The notes: generated by a model from the sequence alone, not told the origin. DNA of 64,000 nt from Coptis chinensis (GCA_015680905.1 CM027377.1:60843501-60907500); one strand, 5' to 3'; positions 34,888 through 46,949 are shown, counted from the stretch's first letter. A program made the numbers and translations.

Positions 34888-35102
34888 AGTTGTGGAGATA
34901 GTTTTGGAGTGTTGGGTGAGAATGAAGCAATTTCTTGAAATTCCGGACTTTGCATTTGATAGCACGCGCCATCAAGTATAAATATATTAACTAAAGGTGT
35001 AGATAAACAACTCTCTAACCCTATTATTCTAGTCTCCACTCTTCTTTTTCTTGGTTTCTCAATTACAACAATATTACAACTCTCCTAGCATCACCACTAA
35101 CA

Positions 35103-35459
35103 ATAAGACTAACTAGAAAGAAGACCTATGCATACGCACCAACTCTTTTCAAAACTTGCTCAACAATCATAACTATATACATCTATAAATTTGCTAACAA
35201 ATCGTGATTCTTATTTTTGTCGCTAACCCGTTTTAATTTTCTAACAAACTGTTTTAATCAAGTCTTAAAAACCCATTTTTTTTTATTGGGGGAGGGATCT
35301 CGTTTTAATTTAAAAGTGTGATTCCCATTTTAATTAGAAGTGTGGGAATTTCTCTTTTCAATAGGAGAGGAATTCCCGTTTTAATAGGAGTTGATAATGT
35401 GGAATTTAAAGAGAGCTAGAAAAATGCCCCTTGTGGGAGCTTTATATTGATTGATATAT
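35103..35459. other. Spacer between LTR element and Mutator-like element
   Basis: No gene. Repeated short words (GAATTCCCGTTTTAATAGGAG, split as GAATTCCCG and TTTTAATAGGAG) at 35330-35395. Ends with the left target duplication ATTGATATAT (35450-35459). Confidence 0.5.
35450..35459. repeat. Left target duplication of the Mutator-like element
   Basis: ATTGATATAT, identical to 37183-37192. Confidence 0.85.
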
Positions 35460-37182
35460 GAAAAAAAAATGAATTTATGGGCATCCAACTAGGGTCAAGT
35501 TCACATAGTGGGCAACACACATTTTTTTTAACACTTTGGGCATCCAAGTTTTCATTTTCAACAATGTGGGGATTCCGTCAGTTTTCCATCCAAATACACT
35601 TAACAGTTGCTTATGTTGACGGTAAATTACGTACGTGGAAGTATGTCGGGATGATACACACAAAGTATCATCCAGTTGGGCACCGTTATGTCTTGGTTCA
35701 CACTATTGTTACTGGAATTTATGGTAAGGATGATACATACAATATAATATCGTGTATGTCAGGATGATATATATCATCAACCCGTAAGTCAGTTTTGTAA
35801 CCCACTATATAAGGGATGAAGAGATAGACTGAAATAATTTTTTCTTTGTGAGAGGGTGAGATAATTTTTTTTTAGGGTTTCTAAAGAGTGACAAAAAACT
35901 AAAGACACTATGACTAAATAAAGAGAAGGTACTTAAATTTCCTATTCAAAACAATGTACTACAACACATGCATTCATATCAGTCTTCATATCCAAAAGAA
36001 AATTAAAGCCAAAATAGTATTGATATGGTTAGGGGCGGAACTCGGGCAGGTTGGGTCGGGTTGAGGCATAACCCAAGCCCAACTCGAGTTAATTTCAAAT
36101 GCTTCAACCCGAGCCCGGGACCAAACCCTAGTCAGTCCTTAAATTTTCAGCCCAAGCCTAGCTCGACCAATTCGGGTTGGGTCGGGTTATGTCGGGTTGG
36201 TCAAACTTTTCTGATTTTTTTTGGAATTATGAGGTAAAAAACACCGAAATTGAAATCTTCTAATGAAATAAAAGATATTTGATTATTTGAAAGAAAAACT
36301 AATTTTGTCGATTACATTATTCTCTATGAAATAGAGATTCTCAAACATATTTTTTTACAAAAATAGAAAGAATGAAATATATACGTACATATATGCACAC
36401 GGGCTCAGGTTTCTCGGTTTTTTGATATTCTAACCCGAGCCCAACCTAAAACCGAGTCGGGTTTTGATTTTACAAAACCAAGCTCGGACCACATATTTGA
36501 CATGTTAGCCCAAGACCTACAAAAGTCGGGTTTTAGTCCATCGGGCTTGGATTAACCCGACCCAAGTTCCACCGTTAAAAGCAAAACCAAAAGGATATAG
36601 TACTGACATATCCAAAAACAAAAACAAAAGAAAAAACATACAAGACATAATGACCCTAGCAATGTCTCGGTGTATTGCAATTGACATATCCAAACCAAAA
36701 TACAAACCAAAAATAGTTGTCACTCTTTAGAAACTCTAGAAAAAATTTATCTCACTCTCACAAAGAAAAAATTATTTCACTCTCTCTTCATCCCTTATAT
36801 AGTGGGTTACAAAACTGACTTACGGGTCGATGATATATTATATGTATCATCCTGATCAGAAATTCCAATAACAATGGTGCGAACCAAGATATAACGGTAC
36901 CCAACTTGATGATACTTTGTGTGTATCATCCTAACATAACAGTATGGGATAAATGAAAATTACTATCATTTGCCACATCAACTTAATTTTCCCATGTAAA
37001 TTAATTTTTGATGATTTTTTTAAAAAAAAACGCAACTGTCAAGTGTATTTGGATGGAAAACTGACGGAATCCCCACATTGTTAAAATTGAAAATTTGGAT
37101 GCCCAAAGTGTGGAAAAAAAAAAGTATGTTGCCCGCTATGTGAAATTGGCCATAGTTGGATGCCCATAAATTCATTTTTTTC
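35460..37182. mobile_element. Non-autonomous Mutator-like element with long terminal inverted repeats
   Basis: Begins GAAAAAAAAATGAATTTATG and ends CATAAATTCATTTTTTTC. The terminal ~400 bp on each side are imperfect inverted copies: GGATTCCGTCAGTTTTCCATCC near 35570 against GGATGGAAAACTGACGGAATCC near 37055, both quoted in part, and GATGATACACACAAAGTATC against GATACTTTGTGTGTATC. Ten-base direct flanks ATTGATATAT lie at 35450-35459 and 37183-37192. Long inverted ends and a 9-11 bp duplication are Mutator features. No transposase. Confidence 0.85.
36025..36580. mobile_element. Small GGGTCGGGTT-rich element nested in the Mutator-like element
   Basis: Starts TTAGGGGCGGAACTCGGG and ends CCGACCCAAGTTCCACCGTT, roughly inverted, with many GGGTTGGGTCGGG words between. 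This is a common type of small non-autonomous DNA element in plants (hAT-like ends). I could not settle the target duplication, so exact ends are uncertain. Confidence 0.5.
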
Positions 37183-37192
37183 ATTGATATAT
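37183..37192. repeat. Right target duplication of the Mutator-like element
   Basis: ATTGATATAT, identical to 35450-35459. Confidence 0.85.
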
Positions 37193-37724
37193 TGATACTG
37201 AAATCTTGTGAGAAACTTAATTTAATTTAATTTTTATATTTGTAGTAAGTTAATTGCATTTTATAATTATAAACTAACCATCATTCTAGATGGCGCTTAG
37301 CCTGTAGCTAACTACTACCATGAAATCACTTCCAATTAGAAACGCACTACACACTCGGGCACTCGCACCTTTATTACGAGAGTTGCTTCTAACACAAGAA
37401 GCAGCAGCCAAATCTAATACAAAATTAACCGCTGGTTTACGACTTTACGTTATGCTCTATGGACTAGTAGAGCCGTAGAGGTCCTTGTGTTATTCAATCG
37501 TTTGATATCTATTGATACTTGTCGATATATCCTCGACAATCTAAAATATCCCGACAGTAGGGGATATATCCACGATATGTATCATGATTTCAGATTTTCA
37601 GAGGTGGACAAAATGAGTTGATGGACAATCTGAAACATTGTTTAAAAGCAACGTGTCGAACAAGTGAACTCCTATAGTCCACTCTAATAAAAATAAAGTG
37701 GGTTCTATATATAAATTTGATTTG
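37193..37724. other. Upstream region of the DnaJ zinc-finger gene
   Basis: No gene. TATATATAAA at 37706-37715 is only ten bases before the chosen ATG, too close to serve as its TATA box. Confidence 0.4.
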
Positions 37725-40700
37725 ATGATTGATGGAAGGCTGGTAATAGCTGCTGCCACTGGTACACCAACACCACCTTCTTCTTCTGATGCTTTCCTTC
37801 CACGAATAACAAAAAATTCAAATATCTTACCTCCTTTATCCTTGACCAAACCCTCTTGGACTGTTAGAACTGAGGTACTCGTATCTCTAACTTTCTGAAT
37901 CTATTTCTTTACTTGATTTCCATTACGTTGTCTTACATTTTTCTATATACAATATACTTTTCTCTGTTATCCACATCCTGTATACATACACTATTAATAC
38001 TCATTTTGTTTGTTTCTCAACATGGAAATGTCAATTTTTTCATTGTCTGTATTCTGTGTTTTTTTAACTTTAAGATTTCCGTGTCTAATATTTGAGGAAG
38101 CTATTTCTGTAGTGATTCTGGTTCTTTTTTGTATAATGAGTTGTGATTAAAACTAAGTTACATTGACACGGATAGGTGCGTCCGTATTCAACAAGGATAT
38201 GAACGGTGAAATTCCAAAAATTGAGTTATATCACATACAATATGACACATGAATACGTATCTGGCACGGATTATTTTTGAAATATGGTGTGTCCATGTTA
38301 CATAGGATTAAAATAATGAGTTACTTTCATACAACCTTTCAAATAACAAAAGTTAGAAAAGATTAACAGTTTATAGAGGAGACCTGTGGCTCACCCGTTG
38401 TTTTTTCTTATTCTGCTTATTTGGTACAAGTGCTGATTTGTGAGAGCTTCCTTACTTCCTACTAATATGTTTCTATATCTTATATTGCTTGTCTAAGTCA
38501 AACGTATGGAAAGAAAGAAGGATACCATGCCCACATTGTGTGATCTGTGGAGGTAGCGGGAGAGTGGACTGCCGATACTGTCAAGGCAAAGGTCAGTTCT
38601 GTTTTTTTCCTGCACAACCACATAACCATGCTACATTGATGTGAGTATGTGATTATACATGCTATTGTTTCTGACATAGTTATCATAAAACATCTTAATT
38701 TTAGCAAATTCAGAAGCCATACTATCTCTGTGTATGTGGTGGTGGTGTGTGCACTCCTCTATGAGCAAGAAGACACATTTGCTTTGCTGTAGGCATTTAG
38801 AGAGTAATATTATCTTCATGACATCTAGTCCACAATTTGTGTGGTTTGGATTATTGACCAGGTTAGGAGTCTGAAAGTCTACACTCCAGGTTTTTAATTT
38901 GTCTTATTAGCATTGTATTGTATATATTATTAACATCCTTACGCGGGCTTTGGATGGCTCTTTTGAACATTAGGGAGGCAGTGGTTAATGAGATTATATT
39001 GCTACCACTTTGAAGCAAGCTTAAGTGGTTAGCGGAGCATCTCCGAAATAATATTACATGGACATTATTGAAGGAAAGAAACTTGATGGTCTTGAGCTAC
39101 AAGAAAGGGAGACTAGTAAGATAATGGGGGAGGTCAAAAGGACACACTTTGATCAGTCAAGTGCTTGCCCTAGTTTAAGGGTTGTGTGGCTTGTTGATTT
39201 CACGTGTAATTGGGATACACTTGTACTTGAGAGGTTATTATAGTAATTGAAGAGAGGGGGGTGGGGGTGGTCTGCTTTACAGACCTGTTTTTCTAGTGGA
39301 AATGAAAACATGCCTCTTGGAGTGACTTGTTGGGGTTCCTAATGGCTGAACCCGCCTATTTAGAGGAGTTATAGAGTGGTGAGTCGTTCAGCCGTTCAGC
39401 CTTAGAACGGAACTTATTCCACATAACCTGACTCATTTGGCAACTGATTTTAGGTTAATCAAGTTGAAACACCGGAGAATCCAAGACCCAGGAAGCCAGG
39501 TCTATTTCCAACACCCGTAACTATTCGTACAATGTAAACAGGGAATTTATTTTGATCAATCATCTTAGTTGGTGTCAACCTGATAACCCAAAGTCTTAGT
39601 TTTGTGAACCTAATCAATTTTCAAGTACATTTTGGGTGCAACAAAAAGAAGCATATACTTTTATTGCGTAAAAATGATTGTGGTGGGATTGACTGACCTA
39701 GCTGATTCCTTTGGTCTGAGTAGGAGCCACTGAGTAGGAGCCATAAATATGAGAGAGGGTAGACCTCTAGATCTGACTGAAATTTCAACCCCAAGAGATG
39801 TGTAGATAACTTCTAATTAGCCTATTTAAAGTTCTTTCCCCAATTGAAGTCCTTGTTGTCAGTCCACATAAAGATCAGGGTGGACTGTCTAAATACACAA
39901 TATCGATCCTATTTGAAGTTCTTGACCCTTGCCCTTACGCAATTGTCAGGATATTAACTGTTGATTTCCACTGTTACTTTTACTGATTTACATAAAGATC
40001 AACATTGTGAATGCACTTTTATATAGATTGTGTATAGTAGTGGGTTGGATGTTGGAACTATCTGACTTTTGAAATTATTAATACGTTGTGAAATTAATTT
40101 GTTGTGTGGATGAAAATTCTCAGTAAGTCTTCAGAGCAGGACTTCATTAGTCGCAGTAAGGATAGGAAGTATAGATATTCCAATTTAACTAGGCCATCAC
40201 ATGTCTATAAAATATTTCGAGATGAATAACTAAATTAAGAAACAGTGTTTGAGTTGAAAAGAAGTACTCGAGATTGGGGTTTGTTGTATGTCTACATAGA
40301 CAGCCACATGCTTTAGCATCGTTTGTTAAAGTGTCACAAATTATCTACTTGGTATACGTAACCATTCTTTAGTTCTTCTACTATTGCAGGGAGGACAAAC
40401 TGTGTACATCGTGCTATGCTTCCTAAAGGGGAATGGCCAAAATGGTGGGAGACCAAACTTGATAGTGCAATATGCACTTAAAGGATCTCTTAATCAAACT
40501 AGTTCTGCATGCAATCTCACATGCTCCGGCTGCTACTCCTGCTAGTGTGGACATTTCACTGGATGTTTGGGTCGATAGAAGTGAGCCAGAGTGGGTGACA
40601 TTGCATGTGGAGCTAGCTTGCTTTGCTGTCTTTAAGTTTCTTACATGAATCACCACTACCTCTTCTTCAGGTGTAGGACATGTGGTGGAAGTGGCCTTGG

Positions 40701-40812
40701 CTATTGCTCCCGATGTCTTGGAACAGGGGAGTACAGAGATATAATGGGCTTTCATTTCATGAAGGACGCAAATCACCAAGGAAGTTTCCCAGAAAAACTC
40801 AAGAAGCTATGA
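37725..40812 (+). CDS. DnaJ-type Cys-rich zinc-finger protein, probably plastid (four exons)
   Basis: Exons: 37725-37874, 38498-38591, 40390-40444, 40671-40812; spliced 441 nt, 146 residues. All junctions are GT-AG with phases that agree. Residues 1-50 are Ser/Thr/Pro-rich and could be a chloroplast transit peptide. Residues about 60-125 hold four CxxCxGxG modules (CVICGGSG, CRYCQGKG, CRTCGGSG, CSRCLGTG) separated by NCVHRAMLPKGEWPKW. This is the zinc domain of DnaJ/Hsp40 chaperones without the J domain, as in small plastid proteins of the BSD2/PSA2 type that help fold or assemble photosynthetic proteins (family knowledge). The C-terminus has IMGFHFMKD. The ATG choice is the only in-frame ATG of exon 1; a further upstream exon is possible. 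No damage seen. Confidence 0.8.
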
Positions 40813-41387
40813 ATACTATTCTTCTGGACGGTTATGCCATGTATGGACGAACACCAGAAAGCACACTTTGGCTGTTCAAATTAGACTTGATGATTCTAAA
40901 TGATATATGTAATTTCATATGAATATACTGTGGCCATGTCTTTATCTCTCTCTGGTACGTTTTCATGTATGTGCACATATCATAGTTCAAATATTATGGA
41001 TGATGCTACAGTTTTGGATATACTATGAAAGTAAACATTGAGGAACAAGACCAAGGGTAAATTTCTGACGAATACTTAATATATTTCATCGAAATTTAAT
41101 GAACTAAATTAGGCTCCTAGCAGGCTTAAACTTCTTTCCAAGATCCAGACGAATCATCTACCTGTAACCTTATAACTTATCGCTACACCACCTTAGAGTG
41201 ATGGCGGACTGCGTCATCGACAGGTGCATCATTCAGAGCTGTGTCACCAGTCAAATTTGCCTAAAATTGGTTTTGGGCAATGAGGCTTTCTAGTGGATCA
41301 GAGGAAGCACATTTAAGGTGGCACAGAAATGACCACAGGATATAATCTTGATTTCCCAATCTAAACTGGGTTTTGAATAGAACTTAC
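40813..41387. other. Intergenic region after the zinc-finger gene
   Basis: Probable 3' UTR, then non-coding sequence; no feature recognised. Confidence 0.4.
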
Positions 41388-42329
41388 AATTTTTTAGATT
41401 TCTACCCCCCAGCAACTTTGCCAATTAGACTTCCACCCCCAGTTCTTCCATTATTGACTTCCACCCCCAATTTCACAGCATGACCAAGTCAGCCCCCGGA
41501 TGCCATCCGTTTAGTACATTTGCAATGTCAATTCTACCCCTCACCATGTAAAACAATTTTTTAGATTTCCACCCCCAGCAACTTTGCCAATTAGATTTCC
41601 ACCCCCAGTTCTTCCATTATTATACTTCCACCCCCAATTTCACAACATATATGACCAAGTCAACCCCTTTTGACTGGATGCCATCCGGTTAGTGCATGTG
41701 CAATGTCAATTCTACCCCTCACCATATAAAATTACCAAAATACCCTTTGACCCTCACAAGACCAAAACCAATCCAATTGCCACGTGGCGTCATCACAACC
41801 ATTTAATCCAACGAACATAAATATTTTGCCTACATGATGACAACTACCCCTGCCCACTTAAAATTACCAAACTAACATCACTCATGTTTGCATCAACCGC
41901 CACATGTCATCATCATCAACTGCCATGTGTCAACTGTTGTGGTGGACCTGAACTGGAATGATGACACGTGGCAACTTCTGTGGTGGACCTGAACTGGAAT
42001 GATGACACGTTGCAGTTGATGATAATGACAAGTGGCGGCTGATAATGATGACATGTGGCAGTTGATGCAAACATGAGTGAGGTTAGTTTTGTAATTTTAG
42101 GTGGGCAGGAGTAGTCGACGTCATTTAAGCAAAATATTTATATTCGTTGGATTAAATGGTTGTGATGACGCCACGTGGCAATTGGATTGGTTTTGGTCTT
42201 GTGAGGGTCAAAGAGTATTTTGGTAAGTTTACATGGTGAGGGGTAGAATTGACATTGCACATGCACTAACCGGATGACATCCAGTCAAAAGGGGCTGACT
42301 TGGTCATGTTGTGAAATTGGGGGTGGAAC
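41388..42329. mobile_element. Foldback element with long inverted arms
   Basis: Left arm about 41560-41935, right arm about 41990-42329. Paired words include CCACGTGGCGTCATCACAACC against GGTTGTGATGACGCCACGTGG (each given in part below 20 bases: CCACGTGGCGTCATCAC and GTGATGACGCCACGTGG) and GGTCTTGTGAGGGTCAAAG-like ends. The left outer part (TTTTTTAGATTTCYACCCCC) is duplicated at 41390 and about 41555. Central CACATGTCATCATCATC words are also palindromic. No coding region; most like a non-autonomous foldback DNA transposon. Confidence 0.65.
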
Positions 42330-42509
42330 ATGTTGCCTGCTGACATGTTAGAACAACAGGAGGAAGTGTCTTTAGCTCCTCCTCCAAGAAGCTTGAAACC
42401 TAACTTTCAAGCAATTTGTCATAATAGAAACGATTTTTTTTGGTTTCCTTGCTGTGATTGTCAGAAATTAAGATGGAGAAGCGGTAGCAGAAGTTCCAAA
42501 CTGGTTTAA
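42330..42509 (+). other. Short ORF of unknown status (59 residues)
   Basis: ATG 42330 to TAA 42507. The protein has a Pro-containing start, NFQAICHNRNDFFWF and PCCDCQKLRWRS, so a CCxC cluster. It starts at the right edge of the foldback element. I cannot assign it; it may be an exon fragment or chance. Confidence 0.2.
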
Positions 42510-43813
42510 CATAACATGCTGCGCTGTAGAAGTCCCGATCGTTTTGGCAAAACAAATACAGTACACCAATACTAATACCGGAAAACAAGAACTTTCGCCT
42601 GCCATGGCGTCCAATAGTGGAACAAGTATTAGAATCTTCAGTTCAGATATACTTAGAACAAGGACAAAAATCTACAAGGTTACGCAATGAAAATACCCGC
42701 TGGTTGGTTAAGTGGAGTTAACAATAGCAACTTTATGGTGTGTGTAAAGGAGCATTTTAGTTATCCCTTACAAATGTGATAGGGGAGAAGAATGGGTTTA
42801 GAAATGGGAAAGACTGAGTTCGTTGTTGAGCGAACTGCCTACGTATCTATCTCTCGATTCTGGGGGGGGAGAGAAATCAGGTTTGGCGTAGTTCAAGTAG
42901 GGGGTATTTGTAGTTGGTGAAAGTGGAGATCTATCCAACACGTATACTAACAAACACAAATGTATGGTTGAGATTGAGAAGGAGTATTGGAATGGTGTGG
43001 GTAGGAATTTTGTAATGATGGGGAGTGGTTACAGTGGTTCATAATTTGCGGTGATGGAATGTGTAAGTACAGCTTTGGTAATGATTGCTTCTAGAAGATA
43101 GAATGTGTCACTAGATAGAACGCTTTATTTGAGGATGTGCGAGTCGATCTGTTTTGAATCGATCTCGTAGCTCAGGTGTGGGTTGATGATGTAGGTCGCT
43201 CTGAAGGCAGTTTGGGAAATGTTGTCAGAGGTCGGTATGGTATTTCCGCTATGTTGGACACGTGTTTGATATTCCTGAATGAGGATATCACTCCCTCACG
43301 CAGCCCCCTCTTAGTAGGGTGTGCTGTACATTGGAGCGACCTACTGAGAGAAAACGGTGGCGCGTGTTGAGCATGAGTGAAGAAGCTAATTGGCGTGAAA
43401 GGAAATACCCACCATGCTATGGAAGTCAGTTCGTGTTGTATGACGAACTGATGTGGGGTCACGTGGCTGGCATGTGAAAGAATCTGAGCAGCTAGTGAGG
43501 AAAAGTGTCGCCGCTTTTTCCGGAATTTTGAAAAGACAGGTCTTTGGTAGGCGTGTGCGAGCTAAGGTGTAGGTTGTAGGTTGTAATCATGATGCATTGG
43601 GAACTGGAGGGGCGGTTGTATAAAACAACTTTTGGAGATTCGAAAAGTCATTTTTTGTTTCGTTTCCAGAACCGCAGAGGCTAGAACTCTTCAGGTTAGT
43701 GCTTCCACCATTGTTGCTACTCATTTTCTTGTGTTCTTGCTTGTTTCGTTCAATTGGTAGGTCGTCTTTAGCTTGTCTTGTTTAGGATCTATAATCACTA
43801 AGAAAAAAGGGAA
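42510..43813. other. Region left of the antisense accessory ORFs
   Basis: No gene supported. It may contain the 3' LTR of the Tat-lineage element that ends at 49166 on the other strand, but I could not find its partner LTR in the window. 43620-43800 reads like a leader (CTTCAGGTTAGTGCTTCC, then pyrimidine-rich sequence) before the ATG at 43814. Confidence 0.35.
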
Positions 43814-46130
43814 ATGTCTGATTATGACGATACTCGTTCTGACGAGATTCGAGAAGTGTCATTGAGTTGTGGTGAAATGGAGGAGGAGAAGGCGGAATCA
43901 ATAGGATTTGAGAGTGAGGATGTGGAGGAGGACGTACGATCTGAATTTGTTGTTGCTGTAGCTAGTACTTCAGGTTGTGATGAGGGGTCGTCCTCTAGTG
44001 GGTTGCCCCCTAGGGCTATAGATAAACGTGCCACAAAAGCTTTTGCTGATCTAAGGGAAGTGTACGGTATCCAGGGGGGTGACCTAGAGATACACGAATT
44101 GGACAAGAACGTAAAGGTGTTCAGTGAGAGGTACACACCACCGAACTACAGGATAATAGTCTGTGAGGGGCAGTTGAGGGCAGGTATGAGAATACCATTC
44201 TCGCTGACCTGTGATTTTTTGAACTTCTATTGGAAAGCGCCCTGCCAGTTTGTGTGGGTAATACCTGGTGGCTGCTTAAGGTGTTTGATATGCTGAATGC
44301 GAGTGGTGAATACCGCATAGGGGTTGCTGACATTATTGAGCATTACTCAGTAAAGTGATCTCGTGCTTTTAACTTTAGCTTGCAGACAGTGACGGGAAAA
44401 TCTAGCGTGTTGGATGGTGTGAGCAATGAGGCTTGGGAGAGGAGGCCGTTGCTGTTAGTTGGGGACTTCTATGCCAGAGGATGTAGTTTGCAGACTAGGG
44501 TTTGCAGTTTTTCGGGTGGGTAGGAGTGTATTGTGCTGTTGTTATGATGTTTGGGTTGTTGATATTTTAACTAACATGGTTCTCTGTTGTTTTTGCAGAG
44601 CTCATTATAAAGAAGTGAACTAATCGGGAGGTGATAGAGAAGTTTGCGAAGTTGACTCGAGCTCAGAAATGGGAGAAATTGCCTGAGGTCGCGCATTTCT
44701 TTGTGGAACGAGGAGGTCGCGTTGTTAGGGAGAAGAGGAGGGATTAGAAGAAAAGGGCTCGGGGCCAAACTATTCGTGACTTTTCTAGTGAAGTAGTGAT
44801 GGAGAAACGTAAGAGCGATTTGGTGACAAGGGAGGACAAGAACCTAGGCTGCTGGTCCCAAGAGATCCGCCGGAGGTGTTGGGGCCTCGGGGGCTGGTGG
44901 GTCAGTTAGGCGATTTGCAGGGGGAGGGGGGTCTAGTAGCTCTCCCCTAGAGTTGGATGAGATGGTCTTCAAGCCTCGCGAGCGGAGCAGCTTGTTGAAG
45001 AGAAGAGCTGATACGACTGAGCAGGACACTGCTAAGGTTGTCAAGGCGGCGAGGCATGTGCTTGGGGATAGCTTGGGATCTGGCAGTGGGGGGCGAACTG
45101 GTGGGAATGCAATTCGTAGCTCTAGGTCAAGGCCTCAGATCGACTTTAGTGTCCTGGGTGATGGGAACAATGAGGGTCGTCTTGACCGGAAAATTTGGAG
45201 ATACCGCTGGTAAGATGAAGGGAAGAATTTCTTGTTAGGGGAGACTGGAAGGGTCATTCTAGTACTAGGAGAGATGAGCTGGAGCGCAACTTGGTGTATG
45301 TCGATGAGGTGTCTGGCAAGAAATGTCTTGTTAAGAGATCGGATTGTAGCTACAAGTCGACGGCTGTAGTGGCTTGCTTACTGGAGGGGATGACATTGGA
45401 TGGTGATAGGAAGGATTTAGATTCTAAGGAGCTGGAAGAGAACCTGAGGGCCATGGATAAGGCGTGCTGCTTGGTAAGTACTTCTTTTGTTGCAGTTCGT
45501 TTTCCTTTGTTATATTTTATGTTGTTGCTTGGTTCTGATGCTGTGTTGGATCTTACTGATGCAGTTCATTGCTGGGTACCAAAAATTGAAAACAACATCT
45601 CAAATCACTAAGATGGAGAAGACTGATGTCGAGTCCTTAAAGGACGAGCTATTGTCTCTTCGAGAAGTGCAACAGTCTGAGAAGAAGGAACTGGACTCTT
45701 TGAAAGCGCAGCTGATCACTTCGGTGACTCTGGAGAAGACGGTGGTTGTCAACGAAGTGGAGGAGCTGAAAAGAAATTTGACCACGACGAATGACTTTGC
45801 TGAGAAGTGCAAAAAGGTCACGATGCAGGCGAAGGAGGCATATGATGCGTGTGTTTTAAGGTAGAGGAGCTGGAGAGAAAATATGAGGAACTGCGGGAAG
45901 AACATGAACGTGGGGGTTCGAGAGGTCGAGTGAACGACGCGCTCGAAGATGCTAGTAATGTTCTTAATGTCTTGCCTTCCTCTACTGCTGGTGCATCAGC
46001 CGACCTGCCTCAGGTTGTTGGCGACCTGGAAATGACCGTTACTGATTTAGCTGTGGCGACCTCCATAGAACCTGGCTCCTCTCAAGTGCTGGACTCGCTC
46101 ATAACTGAAAGCTTTGAACATGTTGTTTAG
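43814..46130 (+). pseudogene. Antisense accessory ORF, copy 1 (gypsy-type transposon protein, Transposase_28-like)
   Basis: From ATG 43814: acidic N-terminus, then EGQLRAGMRIPFSLTCDFLN, close to the 'putative gypsy type transposon' family (Pfam Transposase_28, from memory). It changes frame near 44260 and continues (VFDMLNASGEYRIG, LLLVGDFYARG). Further parts are at 44600-44745, 44950-45213 and 45290-45473 (GKKCLVKRSDCSYKS, VACLLEGMTLDGDRKD, AMDKACCL). An intron 45474-45564 leads to a coiled coil (45565-45860, VESLKDELLSL) and an acidic tail to 46130. Several stops and shifts. It lies antisense to pol of the host retrotransposon, as known for additional ORFs in Tat elements. Confidence 0.65.
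45474..45564 (+). other. Intron in antisense accessory ORF copy 1
   Basis: TTG|GTAAGT to GATGCAG|TTC, 91 nt, phase 0. The paralogue has an intron at the same residue (47439-47508), with CCL before it and AGY shortly after it in both. Confidence 0.75.
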
Positions 46131-46949
46131 AAATGTTTGTGCAAGTATGTGTTTTTGTATGGCCATTAGCTTGAAATAATAGAGCTGGTTTCTTGGGGTA
46201 ACCTGGGCAGTTCGCCTTAAGTAGTAGCTTTCCTGTGTTGTACTTGGACGACCTGATCTCCCGGATTGTTCTGGGGAGTTCAGGAAGTGATGACTGGTGG
46301 CTAGCCGAGCTAGATTTCCTGAGTAGACTCAGCAGCTCGGTTAGTAGATGAACTGGGGCTTGAGTTTTTTGCCATCAGTTCGTTCTTTTGTTTTTATTAA
46401 ATGCATGTTTCTTCTTTTTGCTTGATTTCCTGATGCTTTGAATGTGACATTCCTTATATTGCTGTAATTGGCTGGCTTTGTATGCGACCCTTGATAAGAG
46501 TGGGTGAGATTAAGTAATCTGTGAGCCTGATTGAGCGTCCTGCTGTTTAATCCTAGCATTGTAGGGCCCAAATTGTGAGGGATCGGGTGAGCGTCTTGCT
46601 CTTATGAAGCGTTCTCCCTTATAGAGCGCTCTGGTGAGAGGAGATCGTAGTACGTGCGTGGCATGTGTAGTAATATGAACAGTTAGGGAGACCCAATGAT
46701 GGTTGCCAGGTGGCCTGATGTTTGGCGTCTCGACATAATTATGATGCGCCTTGGGCAGGTAAGTTACTTGAATATAAAAGAACTGTTGCAAGCAGTTTAA
46801 GGGTATTTGCTCTAACATTTCTTGAGGCTGCTGCTCCAAAGTTCTTGTGCAAATTTGTTGATCATTTCAGGTAACTGCCTTTCATTGTTTTGTTCTTCTT
46901 GTCTTGTTACTTTGTGTTGTTGATTGTTGGGTGTCTTTTAGCATAACTG
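46131..46949 (+). other. Spacer between antisense ORF copies
   Basis: No gene. 46180-46215 (GAGCTGGTTTCTTGGGG, GGGCAGTTCGCC) matches the region after copy 2 (48035-48080), so the 3' flank was duplicated with the ORF. GCTCTCCC and GAGCG words recur. Confidence 0.5.

Larger units (their letters stand above)
32403..34971 (+). mobile_element. PIF/Harbinger-type DNA transposon, right end lost
   Basis: The left end GAACATCTCTAGGTGG follows a TAA (32400-32402), fitting the three-base target of this superfamily. The reverse complement of that end is not found near 34971, where sequence passes directly into LTR, so the right terminus was deleted or replaced. It carries a transposase pseudogene (+) and a cysteine-rich ORF (-), facing each other. 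Confidence 0.75.
29208..35102 (+). mobile_element. Non-autonomous copia-type LTR retrotransposon
   Basis: 5' LTR 29208-29441, methionine-tRNA primer site TGGTATCAGAG at 29442, 2.9 kb of non-coding interior, priming tract CTTGAGGGGGGG at about 32297-32308, 3' LTR 32309-32402 and 34972-35102 (split by a Harbinger element). Flanks AAAAG (29203-29207) and ATAAG (35103-35107) are a likely 5-bp target duplication with one change. No gag or pol was found, so it must have relied on proteins of other elements. Confidence 0.85.
32309..35102 (+). repeat. 3' LTR of the copia-type element, split by a Harbinger transposon
   Basis: 32309-32402 matches the first part of the 5' LTR, and 34972-35102 the second part (from CAAGTATAAATATAT to CACTAACA). 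The 2.6 kb between is the Harbinger-type element. Confidence 0.85.

Noticed and set aside
37706..37715. TATATATAAA as promoter of the zinc-finger gene
   Set aside because: Only ten bases before the ATG; transcription would start after the start codon.
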